Source: Planctomycetota bacterium (GTDB lineage: Bacteria > Planctomycetota > PUPC01 > JACPCR01). Taken from it: a stretch of DNA of 64,000 bases. Of the stretch, positions 51,792 to 60,117 are shown one piece after another. The stretch covers positions 1-64,000 of the forward strand of contig JAQBXN010000027.1 in assembly GCA_027625095.1 (NCBI GenBank), written 5' to 3'. Each line of letters begins with the position of its first letter. Position 1 is the stretch's first letter. The notes under the pieces are model-generated. The model saw only the letters and a list, made by a program, of their open reading frames with translations, was not told the DNA's origin and did no database searches. The translations under genes and the position numbers were made by a program.

Positions 51792-52940
51792 ATGACCACC
51801 GAAGAATACATCGAGTCGTTTCTTCCCAGCCGCGAGCAGGTGGAGAACTTTCTGGCCAAGGCTACCACGGGATCGCTCCAGCCAAATCGGGGCTGGACGC
51901 ATGACCCGGAACTCGGATGGGTTCACGATGACACGATGCATGAGGGGGATGGCGTAAACGGCACACGCACCTATTACAACTATGAAAAAGATGGCGCTCG
52001 CAGGGTCATGCAGTTTGCCGACCAGCCCTGTAGATTGCACACCTATGGCGACAGCTTCACGCATTGCGATCAGGTAAACGACGGTGAGACCTGGCAGGAG
52101 TACCTCGCAGGGCACATCGGCGAACCGATCCGAAATTACGGTGTCGGCGGCTACAGCGTTTATCAGGCATACAGACGTATGCGGAAGATTCATCGAGAAG
52201 GTCAACATGTCGCTGACCACATCATTCTCAACATCTACGACGACGATCATTTCCGGAATCTTGACGCATGGCGGCGGGTCCGCTTTGGTCGCAGTACGAA
52301 CTGCGGGTTCACGCTGCCCCACATGCGGGTAAATGTTGAGAAAGGCGAGTGCATCGAGAACGGCAACCTGCTGTCTGCTCCCGAAGACGTTTACAAATTG
52401 TGTGACAGAGATTGGAGCATAAAAAACTTCAAGGATGATCCTGTCCTCAAGCTTGTCATGGCCACCAAAGCAGCGGCCGAGGGCGCGAAAGATCTGGAAC
52501 CCGTCGCAGTAAGTTTCGGCCTTCCTGCAGACCAGGTCTCGAATGATGAGGCTGGGGATGCCATCCGAAAATTGCACACGGAGGCCGCGCTGTTCGCGAC
52601 TAAAAACGTCATTGAACTGACCGAGCAATTCGTAGCAGAGACCGGCAAGAAACTGATGGTCGTTCTGTCCTTCAACCGGGCGAATATACGTCGGGCCCTG
52701 GCGGGGGAATCCAGGTTTGACCAGACATTCGTTGACTACCTTTCAGCGAAATCTTATCCCGTCATTGACATGCGTGAGTGCTACGCAGCCGACTTTGAGA
52801 ATTCAAGGCTCGATCCGGATGCATACCTCAAGCGCTATTACAACGGCCATCAATCCCCGGCCGGGAATTTTTTCTCAGCCTGGTCGCTGATGGATAAAGT
52901 CGTGGAGTGGTTAGAGCCCAAGCCGCGACCGTATTCGTAG
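51792..52940 (+). CDS. SGNH/GDSL-type hydrolase, unassigned subfamily
   Basis: A 382-aa protein. The block I motif is LHTYGDSFTHCDQVNDGETW (~82-101), with Ser as the likely nucleophile; block II Gly is in RNYGVGGYSVYQAYRRMRK; a late YNGHQSPAGNFFSAW (~353-367) could supply the catalytic His, with the acid uncertain. SGNH enzymes are esterases, including deacetylases of carbohydrates. No signal peptide is seen, which is unusual for a polysaccharide deacetylase. An atypical helical insert (VMATKAAAEGAKDLEP) lies in the middle. It is upstream of a Gfo/Idh gene. The RBS is weak. Confidence 0.72.
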   Translation: MTTEEYIESFLPSREQVENFLAKATTGSLQPNRGWTHDPELGWVHDDTMHEGDGVNGTRTYYNYEKDGARRVMQFADQPCRLHTYGDSFTHCDQVNDGETWQEYLAGHIGEPIRNYGVGGYSVYQAYRRMRKIHREGQHVADHIILNIYDDDHFRNLDAWRRVRFGRSTNCGFTLPHMRVNVEKGECIENGNLLSAPEDVYKLCDRDWSIKNFKDDPVLKLVMATKAAAEGAKDLEPVAVSFGLPADQVSNDEAGDAIRKLHTEAALFATKNVIELTEQFVAETGKKLMVVLSFNRANIRRALAGESRFDQTFVDYLSAKSYPVIDMRECYAADFENSRLDPDAYLKRYYNGHQSPAGNFFSAWSLMDKVVEWLEPKPRPYS

Positions 52941-52987
52941 GCGCGTGTCTCACGCTTAACACTGGATTCATAAATTGCGAGGACAAC

Positions 52988-54214
52988 ATGGCTGAAAGGA
53001 TCCGATTGGCAATGGCAGGCTGCGGCGGCATGGCGGGGGCGCATCTGAGTGGTTACCAGGACATCAAGAAAAGGGGACTCGATTTCTTCGATATCGTCAG
53101 CGTCTGCGATCCCGTCCTCGAAAGGGCGGAAGGATTTGCAAAGAGAATTGCGGAATTCCAGCCGGATCGAAAAGTCACTCTCTACGCCTCTCTTGATGAG
53201 ATGTTGGATGAGGAGGATCTCCATTGTGTAGATACCTCGAGCCCGCATCACCTCCATCATGTGATTGCCTGCGCCTGTATGGAGGCAGGAGTAGATGTCA
53301 TGGTCGAGAAGCCTCTCGGAGTCACAATTCGCGCTGCTCGGAAGATGATCGAAACAGCCGGGCGGACTGGCCAGATTCTGGCAACTGCAGAACAGGTCCG
53401 GCGCTGGATTGGCCCGCGGGTTGTCCAGTGGGCCGTAGCGAATGAAGCCATGTCCGGCCGCTCCAGGATGTTCTTTGCGCAAAGCTCAAGGGGGCCCGAA
53501 GGGATGCCCGTCGAGGCGGAAGAAAAGAACAAGGTCTGGCGGCATGAGAAGCTGAAAGGAGGAGGCGGAGCGGTTATCGACGGCATGGTGCATTACGCCG
53601 ATTTCCTCATCTATTGCTATGGCGAGCCCGAGACGGTTTCAGCTACCTGTGGCCAACTGAATCGCTCTTACACGCTGGATGAGAACGGGCAGCGGCAGCC
53701 CATGGACTGGCCGGAAACATTGATCAGTCACATCCGATTCAAGAGTGGGGTCGCCGGGACCTGGACGTGGACCGGGGCTGCTCCCGGCAAAGCAATCTCA
53801 TTCACCATTCATTACGGGGATCTCGGCTCTGTTTACGCCGAAGGCAATTACCCCATGAAGCCTGAGTTTCATCAGCGGGACAAGACCTGTATCTCGCACG
53901 AGGAACTTCTTGAGCAGTACCTGGCGAGCCTTTCGGAAGAGAAACTTGCTGCGCTGTTCCCACCTGAGCTTTATCCCGAACCCAGGGAACTCACCGGTGA
54001 TCATGGCGTGCCTTTGGAGGTATATGACTTTCTTTGCGCAGTCAGAGACCGGCGGCGACCAGAACTCGATGGCATGGATGGCCTCATCGCCCAAGCTCTG
54101 TCCGAAGCCTGCCTGGAATCTTCAGAGCTTGGAAGAAGCGTTTCTTACGACGAAGTGCTCTCCGGTGAAGTCCGGGCATATCAACATGAAATTGATGAAG
54201 CTTACGGGCTTTGA
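52988..54214 (+). CDS. Gfo/Idh/MocA family oxidoreductase
   Basis: A 408-aa NAD(P)-dependent oxidoreductase. IRLAMAGCGGMAGAHLSGY starts the Rossmann fold; the signature is VMVEKPLGVTIRAARKMI and AVIDGMVHYADFLIYCYGEP is the active-site region. The C-terminal part is longer than in the other three copies. ATG 52988 is preferred to 52907, which overlaps the SGNH gene. It lies 47 bases after that gene and 90 before the GH172 gene, so all three probably form one unit for handling a sugar. Confidence 0.9.
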   Translation: MAERIRLAMAGCGGMAGAHLSGYQDIKKRGLDFFDIVSVCDPVLERAEGFAKRIAEFQPDRKVTLYASLDEMLDEEDLHCVDTSSPHHLHHVIACACMEAGVDVMVEKPLGVTIRAARKMIETAGRTGQILATAEQVRRWIGPRVVQWAVANEAMSGRSRMFFAQSSRGPEGMPVEAEEKNKVWRHEKLKGGGGAVIDGMVHYADFLIYCYGEPETVSATCGQLNRSYTLDENGQRQPMDWPETLISHIRFKSGVAGTWTWTGAAPGKAISFTIHYGDLGSVYAEGNYPMKPEFHQRDKTCISHEELLEQYLASLSEEKLAALFPPELYPEPRELTGDHGVPLEVYDFLCAVRDRRRPELDGMDGLIAQALSEACLESSELGRSVSYDEVLSGEVRAYQHEIDEAYGL

Positions 54215-54304
54215 AACTAGGGAATTCAAGTGGGGCGCGCCCAAGGTTCTTCGAATCATTCTTGCGAATACGTAACACCGTTTTATTGAAAAGGAGCATT
54301 TACG

Positions 54305-55426
54305 ATGTTGGACAAACTCTCTCACATCACCAACGGAAGGACAGCGAGACATTCTTCGTGGGACGTCTCGGGACGGAATGCGGATGCATGGACGATTCCC
54401 GCCGGTGAGTCTGCCGTACTGGCGGATATCAAAGGCCCGGGAAAGATCACCCACCTATGGATGACTCAGCCAAACCATTACCGCGAATGCCTCCTCAAAA
54501 TAACGTGGGATAACGCGAAGCACCCGAGTGTGGTTGCGCCGCTCGGCGATTTTTTTGGGCTGGGTCACGGCATCGTGAATTCATATCAATCGCTGCTATT
54601 CACGGCATCCACCGGCCGGAATAATCAGTTCAACGGGGGCTGCGCTCTGAACAGCTACGTGCCGATGCATTTCCGGGAGCGAGCGGTTGTCGAGCTTGTT
54701 AACGAAAGCAGCGTGCCGCATCGCCAATACTTTTATGTGGATTATGAAACCGGAGAAGTTGCCGATGAGAGTGGATATTTTCACGCGGAGTTCCGCCGTA
54801 CGAATCCCTTCGGTGGGTGGGGACACGAAATTCGGGTCAACACACCGGAAGCGGATGTCGTGAACAAGGACAAGGAAGCGTGGGACAACAACTACCTGAT
54901 CCTTGAGACGAAGGGCCGCGGCCACTACATCGGCTGTAATCTTTCAGTCACAAATTTTCAGGGTACCTGGTGGGGCGAGGGCGACGACATGATCTGGATC
55001 GACGGGTACAAGTGGCCCCCCGAACTCCACGGCACCGGCAGCGAGGATTACCTGAACCAGGCGTGGGGCATGCAGGACAACGCATTTCTGCGCAACGGCT
55101 CATCCATCCACGAGAGCAATACAAAGGGCTACCAGACCAGCTATGTGCACCACATCGAAAACCCGATCCGGTATCAGAAAGAAGTCAGGGTGACCATAGA
55201 GCACGGTCACGGGAACCATCTGGCAAATGAAATGTCATCCGTGGCCTACTGGTATGCGGAGAAGCCAACCAGGGTCGCCAAACCGCCGTCAGTACAAAAA
55301 CGAATGCCGGTACTCCGGGACAACCAGGGCCAGTGGCTCTATTCGAAAACGAATCAATGCCCCGGAGCGCCGATTAAAGCGAATGCGGAGATGAAGAAAA
55401 TGAAACAGCAATGGGCAAAGAAATGA
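54305..55426 (+). CDS. DUF2961 family protein (glycoside hydrolase family GH172)
   Basis: A 373-aa DUF2961 protein. This Pfam family is CAZy GH172, whose characterised members are a difructose-dianhydride I synthase/hydrolase (alpha-D-fructofuranosidase) and exo-D-arabinofuranosidases. Recognisable segments are GRNNQFNGGCALNSYVPMHF, then GGWGHEIR, TNFQGTWWGEGDDMIWIDG and ELHGTGSEDYLNQAWG with candidate catalytic Glu residues (the TGSEDY Glu is near residue 248). No signal peptide, so a cytoplasmic or intracellular sugar is likely. AAGGAG lies 9 bases before the ATG. Context (Gfo/Idh, SGNH esterase upstream) fits furanoside degradation. Confidence 0.9.
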   Translation: MLDKLSHITNGRTARHSSWDVSGRNADAWTIPAGESAVLADIKGPGKITHLWMTQPNHYRECLLKITWDNAKHPSVVAPLGDFFGLGHGIVNSYQSLLFTASTGRNNQFNGGCALNSYVPMHFRERAVVELVNESSVPHRQYFYVDYETGEVADESGYFHAEFRRTNPFGGWGHEIRVNTPEADVVNKDKEAWDNNYLILETKGRGHYIGCNLSVTNFQGTWWGEGDDMIWIDGYKWPPELHGTGSEDYLNQAWGMQDNAFLRNGSSIHESNTKGYQTSYVHHIENPIRYQKEVRVTIEHGHGNHLANEMSSVAYWYAEKPTRVAKPPSVQKRMPVLRDNQGQWLYSKTNQCPGAPIKANAEMKKMKQQWAKK

Positions 55427-55497
55427 CGGGGCCGAAAGAGCTGTTGAAGAAAGGGCAAATTCGTTCAATGACCGTGGCTGCAGGTCTCCTGCTGGAG

Positions 55498-56763
55498 TCA
55501 TGGCTGTTCTTTGGCCCAATTGAGAATCTGTGCCCGCCCACCAGCGATGGCGACGGCCAATTTATGCCCATCGTTTGAAACGATGCATGTTCTCGTATCC
55601 CAGGGTAAAGCCTTCTGCCCGGCCGTGGTTCCGTCCGCCAGATTCCACATCTTCAACTCCACTTTCCGCTGCCACTTCTCCTCAGCTTGAGCGAAAGCAA
55701 CCGTAAATACAGCAAGCTGCAATTCACCCACGAACTGCAGGCCTTCGACCCCGCCCTCTTCTACATTCAGGGAAGTCTCCTGGTCCCAGAGCTGCCAATC
55801 TTTCCAGAATCGAATGGGACGCGAGACCATGGATTCGTCATCCATCCCGCTGGAGAATCCGACCGCCGCTCTCCTGCCTTTACTGGCGAGTGCCACGATT
55901 GTCTTGGTTCGCCCTGGGTAAAAAGTTTTGCGTTGAGTTATCTCTTCTGGGGCGCCACCGCTGAGAAGAACGGCCCCCGACGTTTCACCAACAAGGATGT
56001 CTTCCCCGCCTTCTCCACCGATCGCTACCGTGGACGGAAATCTGAAATCCACTGGGGAAGTGTATGCCTTCAGGTGCTTCAGGTCGCAGAGGTGGAGCTC
56101 GTTGGGAGATGCGATGACAAGTGACAACCCGTTCGAGCTGAAACTGACAGCCTGGATCTGAACGAGCGGTATTCGCAACTGCTCGCGCTGTTCGCCAGTG
56201 TTGAGATGCCACAGGACCAGCCGGCAGTCTTCGTATCCTCGCGGCCGGAAAGTGCCATGGACACTGTAGAGGTATGGCTCTTCCTCTTCGTCGTCGTTGA
56301 TGCGTGTGCCGAACGCCAGGGCGAGGACCTCGCCCGTATTTTCAAGGTCATGCTGCTTTCGGCCTTCACTGACATCCCAGACCTCTATTGAGCCCGTGTC
56401 GCCACCCACCGCAAGATGCCGGCCACTTGCATCCCATGCCAGCGAACGAATGTTGCCTTCACGTATTTGCCATTCGAAGCCGTCATCGACTTTCCTTCGG
56501 GCTTGAGGGTTATCAGAATCGGTCGGGCTCGGAAGCTGCGCGCCCCTTTTGGAACCGCTCAATCCGACCAGAAGCAATACGATGCCCACGACGATGACCG
56601 CGTAATCAAGATATCCTTTGCCGGCCAGCCTCACGGCCGCTGTAAGGTGCTTGGTATCGTCATCACGGCTGACTGCCTGGTGTGCCTTGGTGTCGTCATC
56701 GGGATTGACTGCCTCGACCGGGCCGGTTTCCTCCTCTTCAAAGGTGTCTTCATCCAGCGGCAT
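55498..56763 (-). CDS. Membrane-anchored WD40-like propeller protein
   Basis: A 421-aa protein with an acidic cytoplasmic N-terminus (LDEDTFEEEETGPVEA), a single membrane segment (YAVIVVGIVLLLVGL, ~54-68) and a beta-propeller from ~95. Blades include SLAWDASGRHLAVGGDTGSI, then EVWDVSEGRK, VSFSSNGLSLVIASP and KMWNLADGTTAG. The start is placed at ATG 56763 since GGAGGG lies 9 bases upstream; the ORF-track GTG at 56811 lacks an RBS. The propeller would be periplasmic. It is 107 bases after the ExbD gene on the same strand, so they may work together; no other partner is evident. Confidence 0.78.
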   Translation of the reverse strand: MPLDEDTFEEEETGPVEAVNPDDDTKAHQAVSRDDDTKHLTAAVRLAGKGYLDYAVIVVGIVLLLVGLSGSKRGAQLPSPTDSDNPQARRKVDDGFEWQIREGNIRSLAWDASGRHLAVGGDTGSIEVWDVSEGRKQHDLENTGEVLALAFGTRINDDEEEEPYLYSVHGTFRPRGYEDCRLVLWHLNTGEQREQLRIPLVQIQAVSFSSNGLSLVIASPNELHLCDLKHLKAYTSPVDFRFPSTVAIGGEGGEDILVGETSGAVLLSGGAPEEITQRKTFYPGRTKTIVALASKGRRAAVGFSSGMDDESMVSRPIRFWKDWQLWDQETSLNVEEGGVEGLQFVGELQLAVFTVAFAQAEEKWQRKVELKMWNLADGTTAGQKALPWDTRTCIVSNDGHKLAVAIAGGRAQILNWAKEQP

Positions 56764-56870
56764 TGGTCTCATCCCTCCATAGTGCACATCCGCACTTATT
56801 TTTGAATTCACAAAATGGACTCGTGCAGGCTGGAAACCCGCACGACATGGATTAGCTTCAAATCCAGATT

Positions 56871-57320
56871 TCAGTCAACCAATCTCGGCCGGGCAAATTG
56901 CACCTTGTGGTATTCTGCGCTCTTGCACGCATCCAGGGTTTCCAGGATTTTGTTGAAGGGAACTCTGGGCCCGCCATCAATGATGACAGGAACGCCGGCC
57001 AGGTCTTCTTTAAGCACGAACAGTTTGTTGCGTAAATCTGCGATGTCCTCACACCGATACTGCTCGAACATGATTCGGACACCAGACCCGTCTCTCGTAA
57101 CAGCATCCGTGGTGTCCAGCCGTATGCGGATTTCGGGAAAACCGACAACCACATCCTCACTTCCACCGGAGATCTGTTGAATGGTCGAATCGATTTTGTG
57201 CCGATCCGAGATCTCAGAAACAACCATAAAGAAGATCAACAATTGAAAGGTCACATCAATCAGCGGCGTTAACTGGATGCGGCACGAACTTTCTTCGATG
57301 AACATTCGGGATCTAGGCAT
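56871..57320 (-). CDS. ExbD/TolR-type biopolymer transport protein
   Basis: A 149-aa inner-membrane protein. The N-terminal segment RIQLTPLIDVTFQLLIFFMV carries the proton-path Asp of ExbD/TolR, followed by a ~110-residue periplasmic domain ending VPFNKILETLDACKSAEYHK. ATG 57320 has AGAGGAG upstream and is preferred to 57437. ExbD needs an ExbB/TolQ proton-channel partner, which is absent in this window; in PVC genomes these genes often come in separate clusters. The next gene downstream is a membrane-anchored propeller. Whether it serves TonB-like energy transfer is inferred only. Confidence 0.85.
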   Translation of the reverse strand: MPRSRMFIEESSCRIQLTPLIDVTFQLLIFFMVVSEISDRHKIDSTIQQISGGSEDVVVGFPEIRIRLDTTDAVTRDGSGVRIMFEQYRCEDIADLRNKLFVLKEDLAGVPVIIDGGPRVPFNKILETLDACKSAEYHKVQFARPRLVD

Positions 57321-57954
57321 TGCTGTTCTCCTCTGTTGGGAAACGAAATTCAATGATTGGATGCTAGAGAGATGCCCCGTACCGAGCACAATCAATTTCA
57401 GTGAAGCGATTGCTTCCGTCTTTCCTGTCTTGTTCACTGACGGAGAGGAAGTGGAAAGATTAAGACGAAGATTCCGACGAAGGGGGCGCAGGACATCGAC
57501 CTTATCAAAAATGTTACATTACCCGTCCGTCTCTTCAGTCCCGGAGGGGCTTAGGCAGATAGCCGGTGGTTTTAACCACCGGATCAAGAGGAGAGCGATT
57601 CTCTTAGCCCCGGAGGGGCGTAGGCAGAAGGTCGCCTACGCCCCTCCGGGGCTATTTTCTGATTTTGTTACGTGTACCGGTGGTTAAAACCACCGGCTAC
57701 TTGCCTATACGCCTCCGGCGTAATCTGAAACAGAATGTGGGCAATGCCCAGGGCTTGCGCTCCAGGCTACATGCTCCCGCCCCTACTTGGCTGAAAATGT
57801 GTAAACTAAATTCCGGAACGAAAAACCTCGCAAAACCGCCCCTAGAGATCGTTTACAAGCCGATGTCCGGAGTTCTGTGAAGGGGGCTCATCTGGTCGCT
57901 TCACACGATGCCATTCATATAATCGCTGCCACAACTTTCTTGGAGGAACATCAA
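57321..57954. other. Divergent intergenic stretch carrying palindromes
   Basis: About 630 bases between the ExbD and CMD genes. The 136-aa plus-strand ORF over it starts in the ExbD leader and crosses the palindromes with no domain, so it is not called. The stretch holds the repeat cluster 57541-57723. Only the CMD RBS, GGAGG before 57955, was certain. Confidence 0.55.
57541..57723. repeat. Cluster of four palindromes
   Basis: In order: CCGGTGGTTTTAACCACCGG (57563-57582); a perfect 20-bp stem from AGCCCCGGAGGGGCGTAGGC (57606-57625) to 57653 with an 8-base loop; CCGGTGGTTAAAACCACCGG (57677-57696), which is the first palindrome with AA for TT; and TACGCCTCCGGCGTA (57709-57723). The last one plus flanks also occurs near 23810, and a CCGGAGGGGC word repeats inside the cluster. 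This is a composite of REP-like elements. No unique spacers are present, so it is not a CRISPR array. Confidence 0.85.
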
Positions 57955-58281
57955 ATGGAAAGCTATTACGACCCAGAAGATCTCGCACGGTTCGGCGAGG
58001 TCGGTGAGCACAAACCGGAGCTTTATGAAGCATTCAATCGCTGGTACGGCGACACTATGGCCGAAGGCGCTCTGTCGAAGAAAACCAAGGCCCTGATCGC
58101 TATGGCCGTGGCCCACGCAGTGCAATGTCCCTATTGCATCGATGCCTGGGCCGTCGGCGCAAGAAATGCTGGTTCTTCCATGGATGAGATTACAGAGGCG
58201 CTCCACGTGGCCTCAGCGATCCGTGGAGGAGCAACGCTTGTGCATGGCGTGCAGGCCATTAACGCTATGGAAAGAGATTAG
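57955..58281 (+). CDS. Carboxymuconolactone-decarboxylase-like (AhpD fold) protein
   Basis: A 108-aa AhpD/CMD-fold protein. YYDPEDLARFGEVGEHKPEL opens it, then KALIAMAVAHAVQCPYCIDA holds the CxxC redox pair with its upstream His, followed by IRGGATLVHGVQAINA. The pattern closely matches the CMD-family subfamily annotated as arsenosugar-biosynthesis-associated peroxidase-like; that link comes from family memory, and no ArsM is nearby. ATG 57955 has TTGGAGGAACA upstream and is preferred to the 57877 start. The stop is 32 bases before a radical SAM gene, so the two surely act together. It may reduce or oxidise the enzyme's substrate or product. Confidence 0.85.
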   Translation: MESYYDPEDLARFGEVGEHKPELYEAFNRWYGDTMAEGALSKKTKALIAMAVAHAVQCPYCIDAWAVGARNAGSSMDEITEALHVASAIRGGATLVHGVQAINAMERD

Positions 58282-58313
58282 CCGCACCGGCACGCTTAAT
58301 TCAGAGGAAACTT

Positions 58314-59930
58314 ATGGAACTCGTTCACGTATTTGTCCCACCCCGTATGCGCAGAGGTGGTGTTGAGAGTCTTGAGCCGCAGCCTCCCTGGGCCGGGCCG
58401 AAGGAAAGGCAGGGATTCGATCCCTCTGGCTCGTTGTTCGTGCCGCAGTTCCGTCATGAAAAATTGGACGCGGGGCACTTGCTGCTCGATACCGATGAGG
58501 CCAACTGGGTGTTTGTGAATGACGGTGGATTCCAGGCCATGAATGCCATTCGCGCTTCGCAGGGCAAGTCTGCAAGCGAGCTGTTTCAGAATGATGCCCG
58601 GAGCAGAGAGAAGTTCTTCAGCCAGTGTGCAAAGCGTGAGTTCCTTTCCAACACGGGCTACGACAAACCGGTTTATACCGGTCGCCATCACCTTCTCGGC
58701 CTGGAACGTCTGCACGAGTTCTGGATTGTGCCGAACTACGATTGCAACCTGCGTTGCAAGCACTGCTACACCATTGAACAGGTGATGCACAATCCGCATC
58801 GCCTCCCGCTTGAAGCCTGCAAGGCGGTCGTCGATGAGGCAAAGGCCCTTGGCACAGAAGTCTTCTATCTGACTGGTGGCGAGGTGATGCAGCATCCGCA
58901 GATCCTCGAAATGGTGGAATACATAGCGAGTGAGCGAAAACTAATTTTGTTTACCAACGGAATGCTCATTGACCCCAAGGCCGCGGATTTCCTTGCGCGA
59001 TTTCGTGAGCGGCTAATCGTCCAGGTCAGCATTGAAGGCCACAACGAGGAAAACAATGCGCTCATTCGGGGCAAGCGCTCGTTCGGCCCAGCTCTGGAGG
59101 GACTCCGCAATCTGTTGAATGTGGGTGTACGCGTGGGCGTAAGTTCGACTCCGACCAAGGCGACCTTGGACAGCATTCCCCAGTTGACCGAACTGTTGTG
59201 TCAGATGGAGGTAAACGGAAATCGGGCCGAGTACCATCACCTTATCATGCTGCTCGACGTTGGCGGCACGAAGAAGAATCCGGAGCGTACTCTGCTGACT
59301 CACGAGGAGTTTTCAGCGGTCATGGATCGCTGTAAAGAAGAGGTGAAGCGGGGCAAGAATGAGTACGGCTCACGTTTGAAGCTGGCGAACGAAAAAATCA
59401 TGCACGCCTGCGCATCCAACGGCCCGAAAAAAGACTTCTGTGGTGCTGGCTACACGATTCTTGGCCTCGATCCCGAGGGCAACCTCAAGACCTGTGCGGC
59501 CACCATCAACGATACGCGATTTGATCTCGGCAAGGTGCTGGATGAGGACGGGAAATACATCGAAGGCAGCATCACCGAACTCTGGCAGAACGGCGAACGG
59601 ATGAAATGGGTGCGCGCCTTCACCATAGCCCGGCAGAAGGGTGAAAGAGAAGATGACCTGCGATTCTTCCACGGTGGCGCCTGCTGGTACAACATGCAGG
59701 ACCCGGAAAAGCCGTTGAGCTCTGAGCACCCTTTTTATGAAACTCTCGAAGATCAGACTCTCAAATCCATCATCGAAGAAGCGACAAAGCACACCCGGCA
59801 ACCGCGAAAGGCAGGTCCGGCGATCCTCTCCTACATGCACCGTTCACGAATCGCCTGTGCGGGTGGCAGAAAGACCACGGACCTCAGCGAAGAGGGGCTG
59901 GATAACGGCTACTGCATTTGTTTTGCGTGA
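58314..59930 (+). CDS. Radical SAM protein with SPASM-like C-terminus
   Basis: A 538-aa enzyme. Residues ~1-130 contain a possible PqqD-like segment (LLLDTDEANWVFVNDGGFQA). The radical SAM cluster is CNLRCKHCYT (C144, C148, C151), followed by VFYLTGGEVMQHP and VQVSIEGHNEENN as in SPASM enzymes. Later cysteines occur in MHACASNGPKKDFCGAGY, GNLKTCAATIN and GGACWYNM, the auxiliary-cluster region. The last residues are NGYCICFA, a CxC that ends the protein. GAGGAAACTT precedes the ATG. The adjacent CMD gene suggests a two-protein pathway; related SPASM enzymes modify peptides or build redox cofactors. No precursor peptide gene was seen in the 32-base gap or close downstream. Confidence 0.88.
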   Translation: MELVHVFVPPRMRRGGVESLEPQPPWAGPKERQGFDPSGSLFVPQFRHEKLDAGHLLLDTDEANWVFVNDGGFQAMNAIRASQGKSASELFQNDARSREKFFSQCAKREFLSNTGYDKPVYTGRHHLLGLERLHEFWIVPNYDCNLRCKHCYTIEQVMHNPHRLPLEACKAVVDEAKALGTEVFYLTGGEVMQHPQILEMVEYIASERKLILFTNGMLIDPKAADFLARFRERLIVQVSIEGHNEENNALIRGKRSFGPALEGLRNLLNVGVRVGVSSTPTKATLDSIPQLTELLCQMEVNGNRAEYHHLIMLLDVGGTKKNPERTLLTHEEFSAVMDRCKEEVKRGKNEYGSRLKLANEKIMHACASNGPKKDFCGAGYTILGLDPEGNLKTCAATINDTRFDLGKVLDEDGKYIEGSITELWQNGERMKWVRAFTIARQKGEREDDLRFFHGGACWYNMQDPEKPLSSEHPFYETLEDQTLKSIIEEATKHTRQPRKAGPAILSYMHRSRIACAGGRKTTDLSEEGLDNGYCICFA

Positions 59931-60117
59931 GTGGGATTCACATGGCCGCACGAATTGCTTGTGGGGTAGGGAATGTTTTCCATTTGATCGCAAAGCGGCG
60001 ACACGGGATAGCCAGTGATTTCGAACAAGTGGGTTTACCGTCATTTGCTGAGGATGGAGAGCAGTGATTCAGAAAGAAGAGGGCCTTAAGTTTCCTCTTC
60101 GCCAATGAGGAACTTGT

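Noticed and set aside
57364-57687. Plus-strand ORF before the CMD gene
   Set aside because: Crosses the palindromes and has no domain; the CMD gene has its own RBS and start at 57955.
57541-57723. Possible CRISPR array
   Set aside because: The repeats are palindromes of different lengths without uniform spacers, and no cas gene is near.
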